This document shows, piece by piece, positions 41,339 to 50,033 of a DNA stretch of 63,308 nucleotides (its first letter is position 1; the number at the start of each line of letters is the position of its first letter). Source of the DNA: Phycisphaerae bacterium (GTDB lineage: Bacteria; Planctomycetota; Phycisphaerae; SM23-33); the NCBI GenBank assembly GCA_011050235.1, contig DRGC01000093.1:1-63308 (forward strand). Reading direction: 5' to 3'. Both the position numbers and the translations under genes were made by a program. The notes beneath the pieces were generated by a model. The model saw only the letters and a list, made by a program, of their open reading frames with translations. It made no database searches and had not been told where the DNA came from.

Positions 41339-41839
41339 ATGGTGAACAAGAAACTGCTGTTGGTGGTGCTGCTGTGCGGGTCGGTCGCTATTGGCGCGGC
41401 GGCGATATCGGTGGCCGTCGCCCAGGAAGATGCCGGCGACAGCTCGAGCACAATCGACGAGGCGCTGCGGGCGGACATTCTGAAAATGCTGAAACTCACC
41501 GGCTCCGACAAACTTGGCGAGCAGGTCTTCAAGCAGATGATGGCCTCCCTCAAGCCGCTTGCGCCAAATGTGCCTGAGGAATTCTGGACACTACTCGGAC
41601 AGGAGTTCGACATGAGCGGGATGATCGATCTCCTGATCCCCGTGTATGCCAAGCATTTGACCCACGAGGACGTCCAGGCCATCATCGTCTTCTACGAGAC
41701 GCCGGCCGGTAGGAACCTGATCGCTGCCCAGCCGAAAATTGTTGCCGACTCCATGGTCATTGGCCAACGCTGGGGCCAGGAAATCGCCCAAAAGGTTATG
41801 GCCCGCCTCCAGGAGTACCAACAGGCCGAGCAGGAATAG
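41339..41839 (+). CDS. DUF2059 domain-containing exported protein
   Basis: A 166-residue protein with a signal peptide (residues 1-28, ending near SVAVAQ). The mature part has the DUF2059 pattern: LLIPVYAKHLTHEDVQAIIV followed by FYETPAGRNLIAAQPKIV. Function of the family is unknown; it is found in the periplasm of many proteobacteria and planctomycetes. AGAAGGAG stands before the ATG. It follows the frameshifted small gene by 48 bp. Confidence 0.85.
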   Translation: MVNKKLLLVVLLCGSVAIGAAAISVAVAQEDAGDSSSTIDEALRADILKMLKLTGSDKLGEQVFKQMMASLKPLAPNVPEEFWTLLGQEFDMSGMIDLLIPVYAKHLTHEDVQAIIVFYETPAGRNLIAAQPKIVADSMVIGQRWGQEIAQKVMARLQEYQQAEQE

Positions 41840-41896
41840 AACAACCTTTTCCCAACGGGCCCGCCACGGACGCCGCCCGCGAGGCTACCACAGACG

Positions 41897-42607
41897 ATGG
41901 GCAACGGATTGCCGACACCTGCGCCCCATATTGGGACGCTCAACGAAAAGCCGCTCCACGCAGCGTTGAAGGAGGCCTACGCCCAGCCGGGGGACCGGTT
42001 CGAGGTCGAGGTGGACGGGTTCTGCATCGACCTAGTGCGCGGGGATCTGCTGGTGGAGTTTCAGACGGGCAACTTCTCGGCGCTGAAACGCAAACTGTCG
42101 GCCCTGACGGCCGGCCATCACGTCCGGCTGGTCTACCCCATCGCCGCAGCCAAGTGGATCGTCAAGCTCGACCGGCGTCGCGCGCGCGTTGTCTCGCGCA
42201 GAAAATCACCGAAGCGCGGCTGCGTCGACGACATCTTCGAGGAATTGGTCTCCCTGCCGGCCCTGCTGGCTGAGGAAAACTTCTCGCTGGAGGTGCTGAT
42301 GATCCACGAGGAGGAGGTCCGCCGCCAGGATCGCCGTAAACGGCGGCGCGGCGGCTGGCGGACGGCCGAGCGGCGGCTGCTGGAGGTGGTCGACCGCTGG
42401 GTGTTCCAGACCCCCGCCGACCTGGCCGACCTCCTGCCGCCCGACCTGCCCGACCCGTTCACCACCGCCGACATCGCGGCCGCCCTGGCCAAGCCCCGGT
42501 CGCTGGCGCAGAAGATGGCTTACTGCCTCCGCGAGGCGGGCGCGATCGCGACCGACGGCAAGCGCGGGCGCGCCATTCTCTACCGCCGCATCACTGAAGC
42601 GGCTTGA
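41897..42607 (+). CDS. Putative PD-(D/E)XK nuclease-like protein with winged helix
   Basis: A 236-residue protein. N-terminal GTLNEKPLHAALKEAYAQPG and DRFEVEVDGFCIDLVRGDLL, then VEFQTGNFSALKRKL, look like a nuclease core in which D, E and Q take the places of the PD-(D/E)XK metal and catalytic residues. The C-terminal part (residues 160-236) is helical and ends in a winged-helix-like segment, LAQKMAYCLREAGAIATDGK. I recall related conserved hypothetical proteins but no tested function. The end overlaps the convergent DUF1015 gene by 17 bp. Confidence 0.6.
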   Translation: MGNGLPTPAPHIGTLNEKPLHAALKEAYAQPGDRFEVEVDGFCIDLVRGDLLVEFQTGNFSALKRKLSALTAGHHVRLVYPIAAAKWIVKLDRRRARVVSRRKSPKRGCVDDIFEELVSLPALLAEENFSLEVLMIHEEEVRRQDRRKRRRGGWRTAERRLLEVVDRWVFQTPADLADLLPPDLPDPFTTADIAAALAKPRSLAQKMAYCLREAGAIATDGKRGRAILYRRITEAA

Positions 42608-43877
42608 GAACCATGCCGGTGGCGAGCTTGGGGTAAAAGTAGGTGCTCTTGTGGGGCATGACATCGCCGGCCAGGGCGACTTCCTGAACGGCCGAGACGG
42701 GCGTGGACTGTAGCAGCAGGGCCAACTGCGCCTTGCCGTCGGCGACCGCCTGGCGGGCGATCTCGCCGTCCGGCGTGAAGTCGACGAACGTCTCGTCGGT
42801 CTTCCACTCCGCCAACGCCCCATCCATGATCAATGTCTGCAGGATGGCCACGTCGAGCTTGCGCCAGGGCTCGCAGTGGTCGCCGGCGGCGGCGACCATC
42901 GCAGTCGGGTCCTTGAGCATGGCAATCCACATCTTCTCGCCGGCCAGGAAACCCATGGCCGTCGGGCCGAAGGGCTTGAGGAATGCGTCGGCGTCGCGCA
43001 GGTCGGCGGCAGCGGCATCAACCTGCTGGAACTCGAAGGCGTCTGCGGCGGCGATGAGGGCGTCCAGGCTGAACGCCGCGCTCAGCCCGCTGACCAGGCG
43101 GTGCGTGGGCAGCACGAGCAGGCCCGGATCGTCGCCGTCGACGAGGGCGAAGAGCACGAAGTTCGCCTCGTGCTGATCGTCGATCCGGCCGGCGGCGAGC
43201 AGTTCGTCCCGATAGTTCATGGCCGTCGTGTAACGATGGTGGCCGTCAGCGATGAAGGCGGGCGTGGTCCTCAGCGCGGCGGCCAGTTGCGTGACGGCGT
43301 CGAGATCGTCTATCACCCACAACTGCTGCTTGACATCCTCCAGCACGCCGCAGGCGTCGGGCCGGCGCTCGGTCTGCCCCGCCAGCAGCGACGCCACGCG
43401 ACCTTGTGGATCCTGATAGAAGCCGAAGATCGGCGACAGTTGCATGCGGGTGTGCTGGGTGAGCTTCAGCCGGTCGGCCTTGGGGCCGGCGAACGTGTGT
43501 TCGTGGGGGATGACGTCCTGGTCGGCCCCCAGCGGGGTCGCCCGCACGCCCGCCAGCAGGGCCCGGCGTGTGTGGGTTCGCCCGGCCCAGGTGTAGGTCT
43601 GGTCGTACCCGTAAACCGCCGGGGCCGCGTCCTGGACGAGCGTGCCGTCGGCTTGCCACTGGGCCAGTTGCCGGGCGGCTGCGGCGTAGACGCTGTCGGG
43701 CCCGGCCTCTTTGGGCGGAACATGCGGCAGGTCAACGGCCACGATGTTCCGCTGGCAGCCGGCCAGGAGGCGCTGCTTCTGCTCGGCCGACAGCACGTCA
43801 TACGGCGGGGCCACCAGGCCCGTCAGATCGCCGCCGTCGCCGGCAAAACGCCATCCTCGAAACGCTCGAATCTCCAT
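42591..43877 (-). CDS. DUF1015 family protein
   Basis: A 428-residue protein of the DUF1015 (COG4198) family. Hallmarks are the N-terminal VAPPYDVLS, the central FIADGHHRYTTAMNYR and the ending DVMPHKSTYFYPKLATGMV. Function is not established. The ATG at 43877 has AGGAGGCAAG upstream. It is followed by nothing on its strand (its end overlaps the convergent gene at 42607) and lies 14 bp downstream of the CDF transporter gene. Confidence 0.92.
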   Translation of the reverse strand: MEIRAFRGWRFAGDGGDLTGLVAPPYDVLSAEQKQRLLAGCQRNIVAVDLPHVPPKEAGPDSVYAAAARQLAQWQADGTLVQDAAPAVYGYDQTYTWAGRTHTRRALLAGVRATPLGADQDVIPHEHTFAGPKADRLKLTQHTRMQLSPIFGFYQDPQGRVASLLAGQTERRPDACGVLEDVKQQLWVIDDLDAVTQLAAALRTTPAFIADGHHRYTTAMNYRDELLAAGRIDDQHEANFVLFALVDGDDPGLLVLPTHRLVSGLSAAFSLDALIAAADAFEFQQVDAAAADLRDADAFLKPFGPTAMGFLAGEKMWIAMLKDPTAMVAAAGDHCEPWRKLDVAILQTLIMDGALAEWKTDETFVDFTPDGEIARQAVADGKAQLALLLQSTPVSAVQEVALAGDVMPHKSTYFYPKLATGMVLKPLQ

Positions 43878-43891
43878 CTTGCCTCCTGGGG

Positions 43892-44824
43892 CTAGCTTTG
43901 CGAGGTCTCGTCCGCGCCGTTGGGCGCAGCCGGTTCAATATGGACCATCACCTCGACCACATGGTCATCGGCATCCAGCACGCGGTGCTTGACGGCTGCG
44001 GCGACCTCGTGGCCCTGGCGAACGGTCAGCATCGGGTCCACCTGCACATGGACGTCCACGGCCACTCGCCCGCCCACGCGCCGGGCCCGGAAGGCGTGAA
44101 AGCTCCGAACGCCCTGGGCGGCGGTGACGGTGCGGCGGATGGCGGCCTGGGTCGCCTCGCTGGGCGCGCGGTCGACCAGTTCGTCGACGGCCTGGCGGGC
44201 GATCCGCACCGCCACGATCAGCAGGAACGCCGCCAGCACCAAAGCCGTCACATCATCCAGAAACGCCCATCGCGGCCCGCCGAAGACCACCCCCGCCAGG
44301 CCCGCCGTGGCCGCCAACGACGTGAACGCATCGGAGCGGTGATGCCACGCGTTGGCCGTCACCGCCAGATCGCCCGTCCGTCGGCCGACGGCCATGGTCA
44401 GACGGTAGAGGATCTCCTTGACCGGAATCGACGCCGCAGCCAGGATCATGGCCCAGACCCCGACGACCCGATGGGTGTGGCCACCCGCCAGCGCCGTCAG
44501 CGCCCGCCACGCAATCCACACGGCTGCCGCTGCCAGGACCAGGCCGATCGCCAGGGCCGCCATTGTCCCCACCCGCCGATGGCCATAAGGATGGGCGGGA
44601 TCGGGCGGACGCCCCGAGATCCCCAGCGACAGCAGGACAACCGCATCCGTTGTCAGGTCCGACGCGCTGTGCAGGCCGTCGACAAAGAGCGTCTGGCTGC
44701 CCAGCAGCCATCCGCCGGTGATCTTGACGGCCGCCAACAAGGAGTTGACGACTACCCCCAGCCAGGTCACGCCGCGGGCGCTGAAGGCGCCCCCCGCTTC
44801 GCTGTGCGCCTGGTCGGCTGTCAC
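43892..44824 (-). CDS. Cation diffusion facilitator (CDF) family transporter
   Basis: A 310-residue CDF transporter, a proton-antiporter exporting Zn2+, Fe2+, Mn2+ or similar. It has six membrane spans and the metal-site pairs: SDLTTDAVVLLSLG after GLHSAS (His/Asp) and WHHRSDAFTSLAA, and the DUF-like cytoplasmic C-terminal domain with VAVDVHVQVDP and HVVEVMVHIEP. The start is GTG 44824, whose GTGA overlaps the stop of the upstream gene, with AGGAGG 10 nt upstream; this coupling decides the start against a longer open frame. Confidence 0.9.
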   Translation of the reverse strand: MTADQAHSEAGGAFSARGVTWLGVVVNSLLAAVKITGGWLLGSQTLFVDGLHSASDLTTDAVVLLSLGISGRPPDPAHPYGHRRVGTMAALAIGLVLAAAAVWIAWRALTALAGGHTHRVVGVWAMILAAASIPVKEILYRLTMAVGRRTGDLAVTANAWHHRSDAFTSLAATAGLAGVVFGGPRWAFLDDVTALVLAAFLLIVAVRIARQAVDELVDRAPSEATQAAIRRTVTAAQGVRSFHAFRARRVGGRVAVDVHVQVDPMLTVRQGHEVAAAVKHRVLDADDHVVEVMVHIEPAAPNGADETSQS

Positions 44825-46098
44825 GGCCGGGTCGCCTCCTGCAGGGCGATCACGGCGAAGCACGTCACCAGGACGGGCTCGCCCTCGTACCATCGGTCGG
44901 CATTGTTGACCCACGACCCGTCGTCGCTCACCCGCTCGGCCAACGCGTCGATCAGTTCATGTCGCCAGTTGTGCTCGATGCCCTCGGCGTCGGTGATCAC
45001 GGGCTGACCCCACGCGGCCAGCGCCTTGGCCAGGACGTGATAGTAGTAATACAACCCCTGCAGCGACCGGGCGGCGGGCATGTTGGGGTTGCTGTCCATC
45101 CGCCAGTAGCGACGGATCCAGTTAAAGGCGGCCCGGACGCGCGGATCGTCGCCGTCGAGGTCGGCGTAGAGCATGCTCTTGAAGCCCGCATACGTCATCG
45201 ACCCGTAGCTCCGCAGGCCTCGCCCGCCGAGTCCGGGCCCGGCCTTGGACTCGCCCATCGTCGGGTCGCCGGCAAGGGCCGGGGCGTAGATAAAGCCGCC
45301 GTCGTTGCCCCCCTGGCTCGCCCAGACCATCGGGTTGGATTCACTGCGGTTTTGGACGCGTGTGACAAACCGCAGCGCTCGCTGCATGTCCGGATCGTCG
45401 CCGGGGGCGCCGGCGTCGTGGAGGGCCTGCATCCACATGCTCACATTGCTCAGGTCGGGCCGGCCGTGCTTGCTGCCATAGCTGACGCCGCCGACGAACG
45501 GGTGGTCCTCGTCGATGGGCTCGCCGTCGGGCGATTCGTCGCCCGGGACGATCTGTCGCCCTCTGAGGAACCCCACCGCATCGCGCACGATTGGGTGGTA
45601 CTTCTCGGCCCCGGTGACCACCAGGGCCATCACCGCCACGCTCGTGGTGTAACTGGCCATGCCCTGATCGGGATCGTAGATCCCGCCGTCGTCCTGGCGA
45701 TACCGCAGCAGAACGTCCAGCGCGGTGCGGACCTCCGGCGAGGTGTGGGTAAAGCGCGGGTCCTGGACCAGGGCCTTGATCGCCATGGCCGTCAGGGCCG
45801 GCTGAAGCATTCGGCCGTCGCCGACGCTCCATGCCCCATCCGAATCGCGGCGGGCCAGCAGATAGTCCACGCCGCCTTCGATGAGCCTTCGGGCCGTTGC
45901 CTGGTGGGCAGCGTCGATGGCTGCGTGGTAGCCCGCGGCCCCGGGCGCCGCTTGGGTCGGCGGCGGAATCGGTGCGGCCGGCTGAGTGGATTGTTGAGGC
46001 GCTTCGGCGGCGGGCGGGGTCGGGAGCTTTCTCTTGCACCCACCGATCGCGGTCAATCCCACCAGCACCAGCACGCCCAACGTCTTAACGCGCACCAT
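44821..46098 (-). CDS. Lipoprotein with squalene-cyclase/prenyltransferase-type alpha-alpha barrel repeats
   Basis: A 425-residue protein. The signal peptide ends in TAIGGC, a plausible lipobox (Cys21), then a proline-rich linker, then repeated units typical of the terpene cyclase/prenyltransferase-like fold: GVDYLLARRDSDGAWSV, RYRQDDGGIYDPDQG, YAGFKSMLYADLDGDD, ERVSDDGSWVNNADRWYEG. Catalytic DxDD is not seen, so a binding role is likely. Start at ATG 46098 (AAGGA upstream) begins the signal peptide; an upstream ATG at 46167 overlaps the gmhB stop as ATGA and could couple translation. Confidence 0.82.
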   Translation of the reverse strand: MVRVKTLGVLVLVGLTAIGGCKRKLPTPPAAEAPQQSTQPAAPIPPPTQAAPGAAGYHAAIDAAHQATARRLIEGGVDYLLARRDSDGAWSVGDGRMLQPALTAMAIKALVQDPRFTHTSPEVRTALDVLLRYRQDDGGIYDPDQGMASYTTSVAVMALVVTGAEKYHPIVRDAVGFLRGRQIVPGDESPDGEPIDEDHPFVGGVSYGSKHGRPDLSNVSMWMQALHDAGAPGDDPDMQRALRFVTRVQNRSESNPMVWASQGGNDGGFIYAPALAGDPTMGESKAGPGLGGRGLRSYGSMTYAGFKSMLYADLDGDDPRVRAAFNWIRRYWRMDSNPNMPAARSLQGLYYYYHVLAKALAAWGQPVITDAEGIEHNWRHELIDALAERVSDDGSWVNNADRWYEGEPVLVTCFAVIALQEATRP

Positions 46099-46163
46099 CT
46101 TCACATCCTTAGGCAAATGATCTTCGAGAACAACGCATGGTCGGTCTGTTTGCGAAGGAACAT

Positions 46164-47258
46164 TCATCGGCGCCGCTGCATCATCACAAGCGTCAACGCC
46201 ATCGTCTGGAGCGCCACCGTGAGAATACCCCAGACCTGCGCTTTCATCAGTTCCTGAGGTTGTCCCACCAGGTGCTTCACCGTCATCAGCAGCGCCAGGA
46301 AGGTCAGCACCTGCACGATCGTCCCCACGAGCCGCCAGACGGAGAACTCTTCGGCCGCCATCTGGCTGCGGGCCATCTGCCGCAGTTCGCGGAGAATCTC
46401 GTTGCGGACCCGGTTGGCCCCACCCGTGTCTTCTTCGGGCAGTTGTGTGGCCGCCTCGCCGGCGGCGGCGGCGGCGGGGGCGGGGAGCTCGGGCTCAAAG
46501 TCCCCGACGGGCTCGTCTTCGATGGCCTGGGCGGTCGGGAGCGTGGCCACCTCGGCCGCCGCGTAGTGCGGTGTCCTGGGCGTCGGCAGCACGACGCCTG
46601 TCGCCGATTCGGGCGCGCCGGCGGCGCTGTGGTCGATGTTCAGGAGCACGTCTTCGTCCTCGTCGGCGGCATCGACCTGGGCCGATGCGCCGGGACCGCT
46701 TCGCAGGATGACCCTCGCAGCCTCCACAAGGTTGCGAACGGTGTAATCGGCCTGGAACTCTTCGAGATGATTGTCGGTCCGGTCGTCATCGTGCGGCGTG
46801 CGGATGCGAATGGTCCGGCAGCCGGCGCGCTCGCCGGCCTCGATATCCGAGGGGGTGTCGCCGACCATCCAACTGACCGACAGATCGATCCCCATGTCCT
46901 CGGCGGCTTGCAGCAACATGCCGGGCTCGGGCTTTCGCAGGTCGGACTCGATGGCGTACTCGGGAACGCTGCCCTCGGCATGATAGGGGCAGTAATAGAT
47001 CTCGTCGACCAGGGCCCCCTTGCGGGAGAGCAGCTCGACCATCCGCTCGTGGATTTTCTTGAGCGACTCCTCGGTGAGCAGGCCGCGGGCGACGCCGCTT
47101 TGATTGGTCACCACCACCAGGAGATAGCCGGCCTGCGAGAGAGACTTCATCGCCAGTTCCACCCCGGGCAGAAGCCTGACGGCATCCGGATCGGAGATGT
47201 ACCCGGGGTCCTCGATGAGCGTGTTGTCGCGATCCAGGAAAATAGCCTTTTCAGACAT
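46164..47258 (-). CDS. gmhB: D-glycero-D-manno-heptose-1,7-bisphosphate 7-phosphatase (HisB/GmhB type) with membrane-anchored tail
   Basis: A 364-residue protein. Residues 1-190 are a HAD phosphatase of the GmhB/HisB-N type: FLDRDNTLIEDPGYI, TNQSGVARGL, IYYCPYHAEG (zinc site partly), DLRKPEPGMLLQAAEDMGI and WMVGDTPSDIEAG. Residues about 200-290 are acidic and alanine-rich; residues about 300-360 hold two hydrophobic helices, EEFSVWRLVGTIVQVLTFLA and then AQVWGILTVALQTMALTLVM. GmhB enzymes are normally ~190 residues; the membrane tail is unusual. It lies 35 bp after hldE in a heptose operon. Confidence 0.85.
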   Translation of the reverse strand: MSEKAIFLDRDNTLIEDPGYISDPDAVRLLPGVELAMKSLSQAGYLLVVVTNQSGVARGLLTEESLKKIHERMVELLSRKGALVDEIYYCPYHAEGSVPEYAIESDLRKPEPGMLLQAAEDMGIDLSVSWMVGDTPSDIEAGERAGCRTIRIRTPHDDDRTDNHLEEFQADYTVRNLVEAARVILRSGPGASAQVDAADEDEDVLLNIDHSAAGAPESATGVVLPTPRTPHYAAAEVATLPTAQAIEDEPVGDFEPELPAPAAAAAGEAATQLPEEDTGGANRVRNEILRELRQMARSQMAAEEFSVWRLVGTIVQVLTFLALLMTVKHLVGQPQELMKAQVWGILTVALQTMALTLVMMQRRR

Positions 47259-47293
47259 GCGTTCTATCTCCGCCGGGCCGGCGCGAACTCGCG

Positions 47294-48790
47294 TCAGGGG
47301 TCGGTTTTTTCTACGGCGTTCGGATTACCCATCACAATGCGATCGATAATGTCGGTCGTGCTGAGCCCTTCCACCAAATCCAGCGTCACAACGCGCCCGC
47401 CGTAGCCTTCGACGATCTCCCGACCGACGACAACGGACGTCGTGCCGCCCTTGGCGAGCACGTCGGGTTTGAGCAGGTCCAGAAGCGGCTTGGGCGTGTC
47501 TTCGTCGAAGACGGTCACATAGTCCACGCACTCCAGCGCCGCCAGCATCTCGGCGCGTTCGGTTTCGCCGATAACGGGCCGGCCTGGGCCTTTGAGGCGA
47601 GCGACCGATTCATCGCTGTTGATCGCGACGACGAGACACTGGCCCAGTTGGCGGGCCTGTTGCAGGTAGCGAATATGCCCCATGTGCAGCAGGTCGAAAC
47701 ACCCGTTGGTGAAGACGACCTTTTCGCCGCCGCGGCGGCGGTGGCTGATGTGGGCGGCCAGGAAGTCGCGCGACACGACCTTGTCGACCCGCAGGCCGAT
47801 CATCCGCTCGAGTTCGTCGATCACCTCGCCTCGGCTGATGGGCACGAACCCGCGGTGGGCGACCTCCACCCCGGCGGCGACGTTGGCGAAATCGAGCGCC
47901 ACCTCCGGCGAACACCCGTTGGCCAGGGCGACCGCCAGGGCCGCCAGCACCACGTCGCCCGCGCCGGAGACATCGTAGACCGACCGCGGATGGCGATGGG
48001 GGAAACGCCGCCCCGGCCGATCGGGCTGCAGCAGGTAGGCGCCCTCCTTGTCCAGCGTCACCACCAGCATTCCGGCCTGGGTCGTCTCCAAGATCGCCCG
48101 CCCGGCGGCCTCCAGCGAGGCGTCGTCGACGATACGAATGCCGCTGGCCACCTCGGCCTCGTAACGGTTGGGCGTCAGCAGCGTCGCGCCGCGATAATGG
48201 GCATAGTTGTGAATGCAGGCCGGGTCCACCAGCACGGGCACGCCCGCCGAACGCGCCGCATCGATCAGATGCGGGGTGTTGTCGGCGCTGACGACGCCCT
48301 TGTCGTAATCCTCCAGGACCATCACGTCGGCCTGGGGCAGATGCTTGCGAACGGCCTTGAGCAGCGCCATCTGGACGTCCTGCGGCAGCGGCTCGGTCGA
48401 TTCGTCGTCGACCCGGAACATCTGCTGGGCGTGGCGATGCTGGGCCAGACCGACGTAGCGCGTCTTGATCGCCGTCGGGCGATCCGGCGCGGGGACGAAC
48501 TGAAGCTTGGCCGCCGCCCGTTTCAACAGGTCAGCCAGTTCTTTTCCCCCCTCGTCGTCGCCGGCCACGCCGAGACACATCACCTGGGCGCCCAGCGCCG
48601 CCACCGCAGCGGCAACGCGCCCGGCCCCGCCGACGATAGACTCGGCGCCCACCTGGCGCAGCACGGGGACGGGGGCCTCGGGGTTAATCCGCTCGACGTC
48701 GCCGTAGACGTACCGGTCGAGGATGAAGTCCCCCACGACCAACACCTGCGGGTGGCCGAACCGCTCAATCGTCTCAATGAGCGCTTGCAT
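47294..48790 (-). CDS. hldE: Bifunctional heptose kinase/adenylyltransferase HldE
   Basis: A 498-residue fusion. Residues 1-330 are a PfkB-type kinase (VVGDFILDRYVYGD, then the ATP/GxGD-like DVSGAGDVVLAAL) phosphorylating heptose-7-phosphate; residues 350-495 are an ADP-heptose-1-phosphate adenylyltransferase (FTNGCFDLLHMGHIRYL, with the HxGH motif, and GRPVIGETERAEMLAAL). Together with gmhB it makes ADP-heptose for LPS inner core. It stands between lpxK and gmhB, all on the minus strand. Confidence 0.95.
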   Translation of the reverse strand: MQALIETIERFGHPQVLVVGDFILDRYVYGDVERINPEAPVPVLRQVGAESIVGGAGRVAAAVAALGAQVMCLGVAGDDEGGKELADLLKRAAAKLQFVPAPDRPTAIKTRYVGLAQHRHAQQMFRVDDESTEPLPQDVQMALLKAVRKHLPQADVMVLEDYDKGVVSADNTPHLIDAARSAGVPVLVDPACIHNYAHYRGATLLTPNRYEAEVASGIRIVDDASLEAAGRAILETTQAGMLVVTLDKEGAYLLQPDRPGRRFPHRHPRSVYDVSGAGDVVLAALAVALANGCSPEVALDFANVAAGVEVAHRGFVPISRGEVIDELERMIGLRVDKVVSRDFLAAHISHRRRGGEKVVFTNGCFDLLHMGHIRYLQQARQLGQCLVVAINSDESVARLKGPGRPVIGETERAEMLAALECVDYVTVFDEDTPKPLLDLLKPDVLAKGGTTSVVVGREIVEGYGGRVVTLDLVEGLSTTDIIDRIVMGNPNAVEKTDP

Positions 48791-48859
48791 ACCAGGATTC
48801 TAACGCCAACGGCGAGACCACTGCAAGACGACACTGGGCCCAACACGCCACATCGCCGC

Positions 48860-49921
48860 TCACGCCTCGTCGTCCGCCGCAGCCTCCGGCGGCGAGGCGA
48901 CCTCGCCGATGCGTTCCAGCAGCGCCGGTTCGCCGTCGACAATCTCGATCGTCACGACCAACTGCCGCAACGGCCGATCGAACTGTAGGCCCCCCAGCTT
49001 GACGGCGTCCTTCTGGGTCGTCAGGAGAATCTCCGCGTCGTGCTGGTGGGCCTGGGCGTTGATTTTCTGGGCGAGTTCGGGCGTGTACTCGACGTGATCG
49101 TCGAAATCGATTCGGCTGACCACCTTCGCGCCGATCTGCCGCAGCGTGGCGAAGAATGCCTCGGGGTTGCCCAGCCCGCAAAACGCCAGCGCGGGCTGGC
49201 CGGTCAGGGCTGCAAGCTCGACCTCGCCGCCGGTTTCGTCGATGCCGCCGATGGGCCGGTGCACGGCCAGGTGCAGGGACGCCTGGGGGGCAAGCTGCTC
49301 CAGCCGCTGACGCAGATCGGCCAACGGCTCGCACTCGATCAGGTCGCTCCGTGTGATGATGACGGCGTGGGCGTCTTTGAGGGCGCTGAGCGGCTCGCGG
49401 AGCAGCCCGCGCGGCAGCACGTGGTCGTAACCGAACGGGTTCAGTGCGTCGATCAACACGATATCCAGATCTCGCCGCAGGTGGCGATGCTGGAATCCGT
49501 CGTCCAGGATCACCGCGTCGGCCCCGGCCACAATCGCCGTGCGGGCGCCGGCGACGCGGTTGGCGTTGACGACGATGGCGCAATCGCACAGGGCGTCGAG
49601 CATTTCGGCCTCGTCGGACTTGCCCCCCCGCGCCTTGTAGCCGCGTGTCACGATGGCGGGAGTTCGGCCGATCTGCTGCAGTTGCCGGGCGACCCAGGCG
49701 ACCATCGGCGTCTTGCCGGTCCCGCCGGTGGTGATATTGCCCACGCAAATAACGGGCGCGTCGACGGCGTGCGACTTATACAGCCCCTTGTTGTAGTTCC
49801 AGCGGCGGTACCGCAGCACGTCGCTGTAGACCTTTGACCCCAGCCACAGCCACGGGCGGACGAACGCCCCCCAACGCCCCCCCTCGCCAGCCATAATGTC
49901 ACGGATCTCGCTCTCGTTCAC
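48860..49921 (-). CDS. lpxK: Tetraacyldisaccharide 4'-kinase (lipid A)
   Basis: A 353-residue LpxK, which phosphorylates the 4' position of the lipid A precursor at the inner membrane. P-loop is VGNITTGGTGKTPM; VTRGYKARGGKSDEAEML and ILDDGFQHRHLRRDLDI are family hallmarks, and LPRGLLREP follows. The start could be GTG 49921 (no clear Shine-Dalgarno) or ATG 49894, a few codons inside; the conserved part starts later either way. It indicates true lipid A in this organism. Confidence 0.92.
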   Translation of the reverse strand: MNESEIRDIMAGEGGRWGAFVRPWLWLGSKVYSDVLRYRRWNYNKGLYKSHAVDAPVICVGNITTGGTGKTPMVAWVARQLQQIGRTPAIVTRGYKARGGKSDEAEMLDALCDCAIVVNANRVAGARTAIVAGADAVILDDGFQHRHLRRDLDIVLIDALNPFGYDHVLPRGLLREPLSALKDAHAVIITRSDLIECEPLADLRQRLEQLAPQASLHLAVHRPIGGIDETGGEVELAALTGQPALAFCGLGNPEAFFATLRQIGAKVVSRIDFDDHVEYTPELAQKINAQAHQHDAEILLTTQKDAVKLGGLQFDRPLRQLVVTIEIVDGEPALLERIGEVASPPEAAADDEA

Positions 49922-50033
49922 GGGAATGCCATTATGCTACCGCACCCACACCGGTGGCGGAAGCTCTGTCCTGGGCCTCGCCGGCGGCAATGGGCCGGCG
50001 CCGGTCGGCGTCTTTGCGCCGGTGAAAGGGGGT

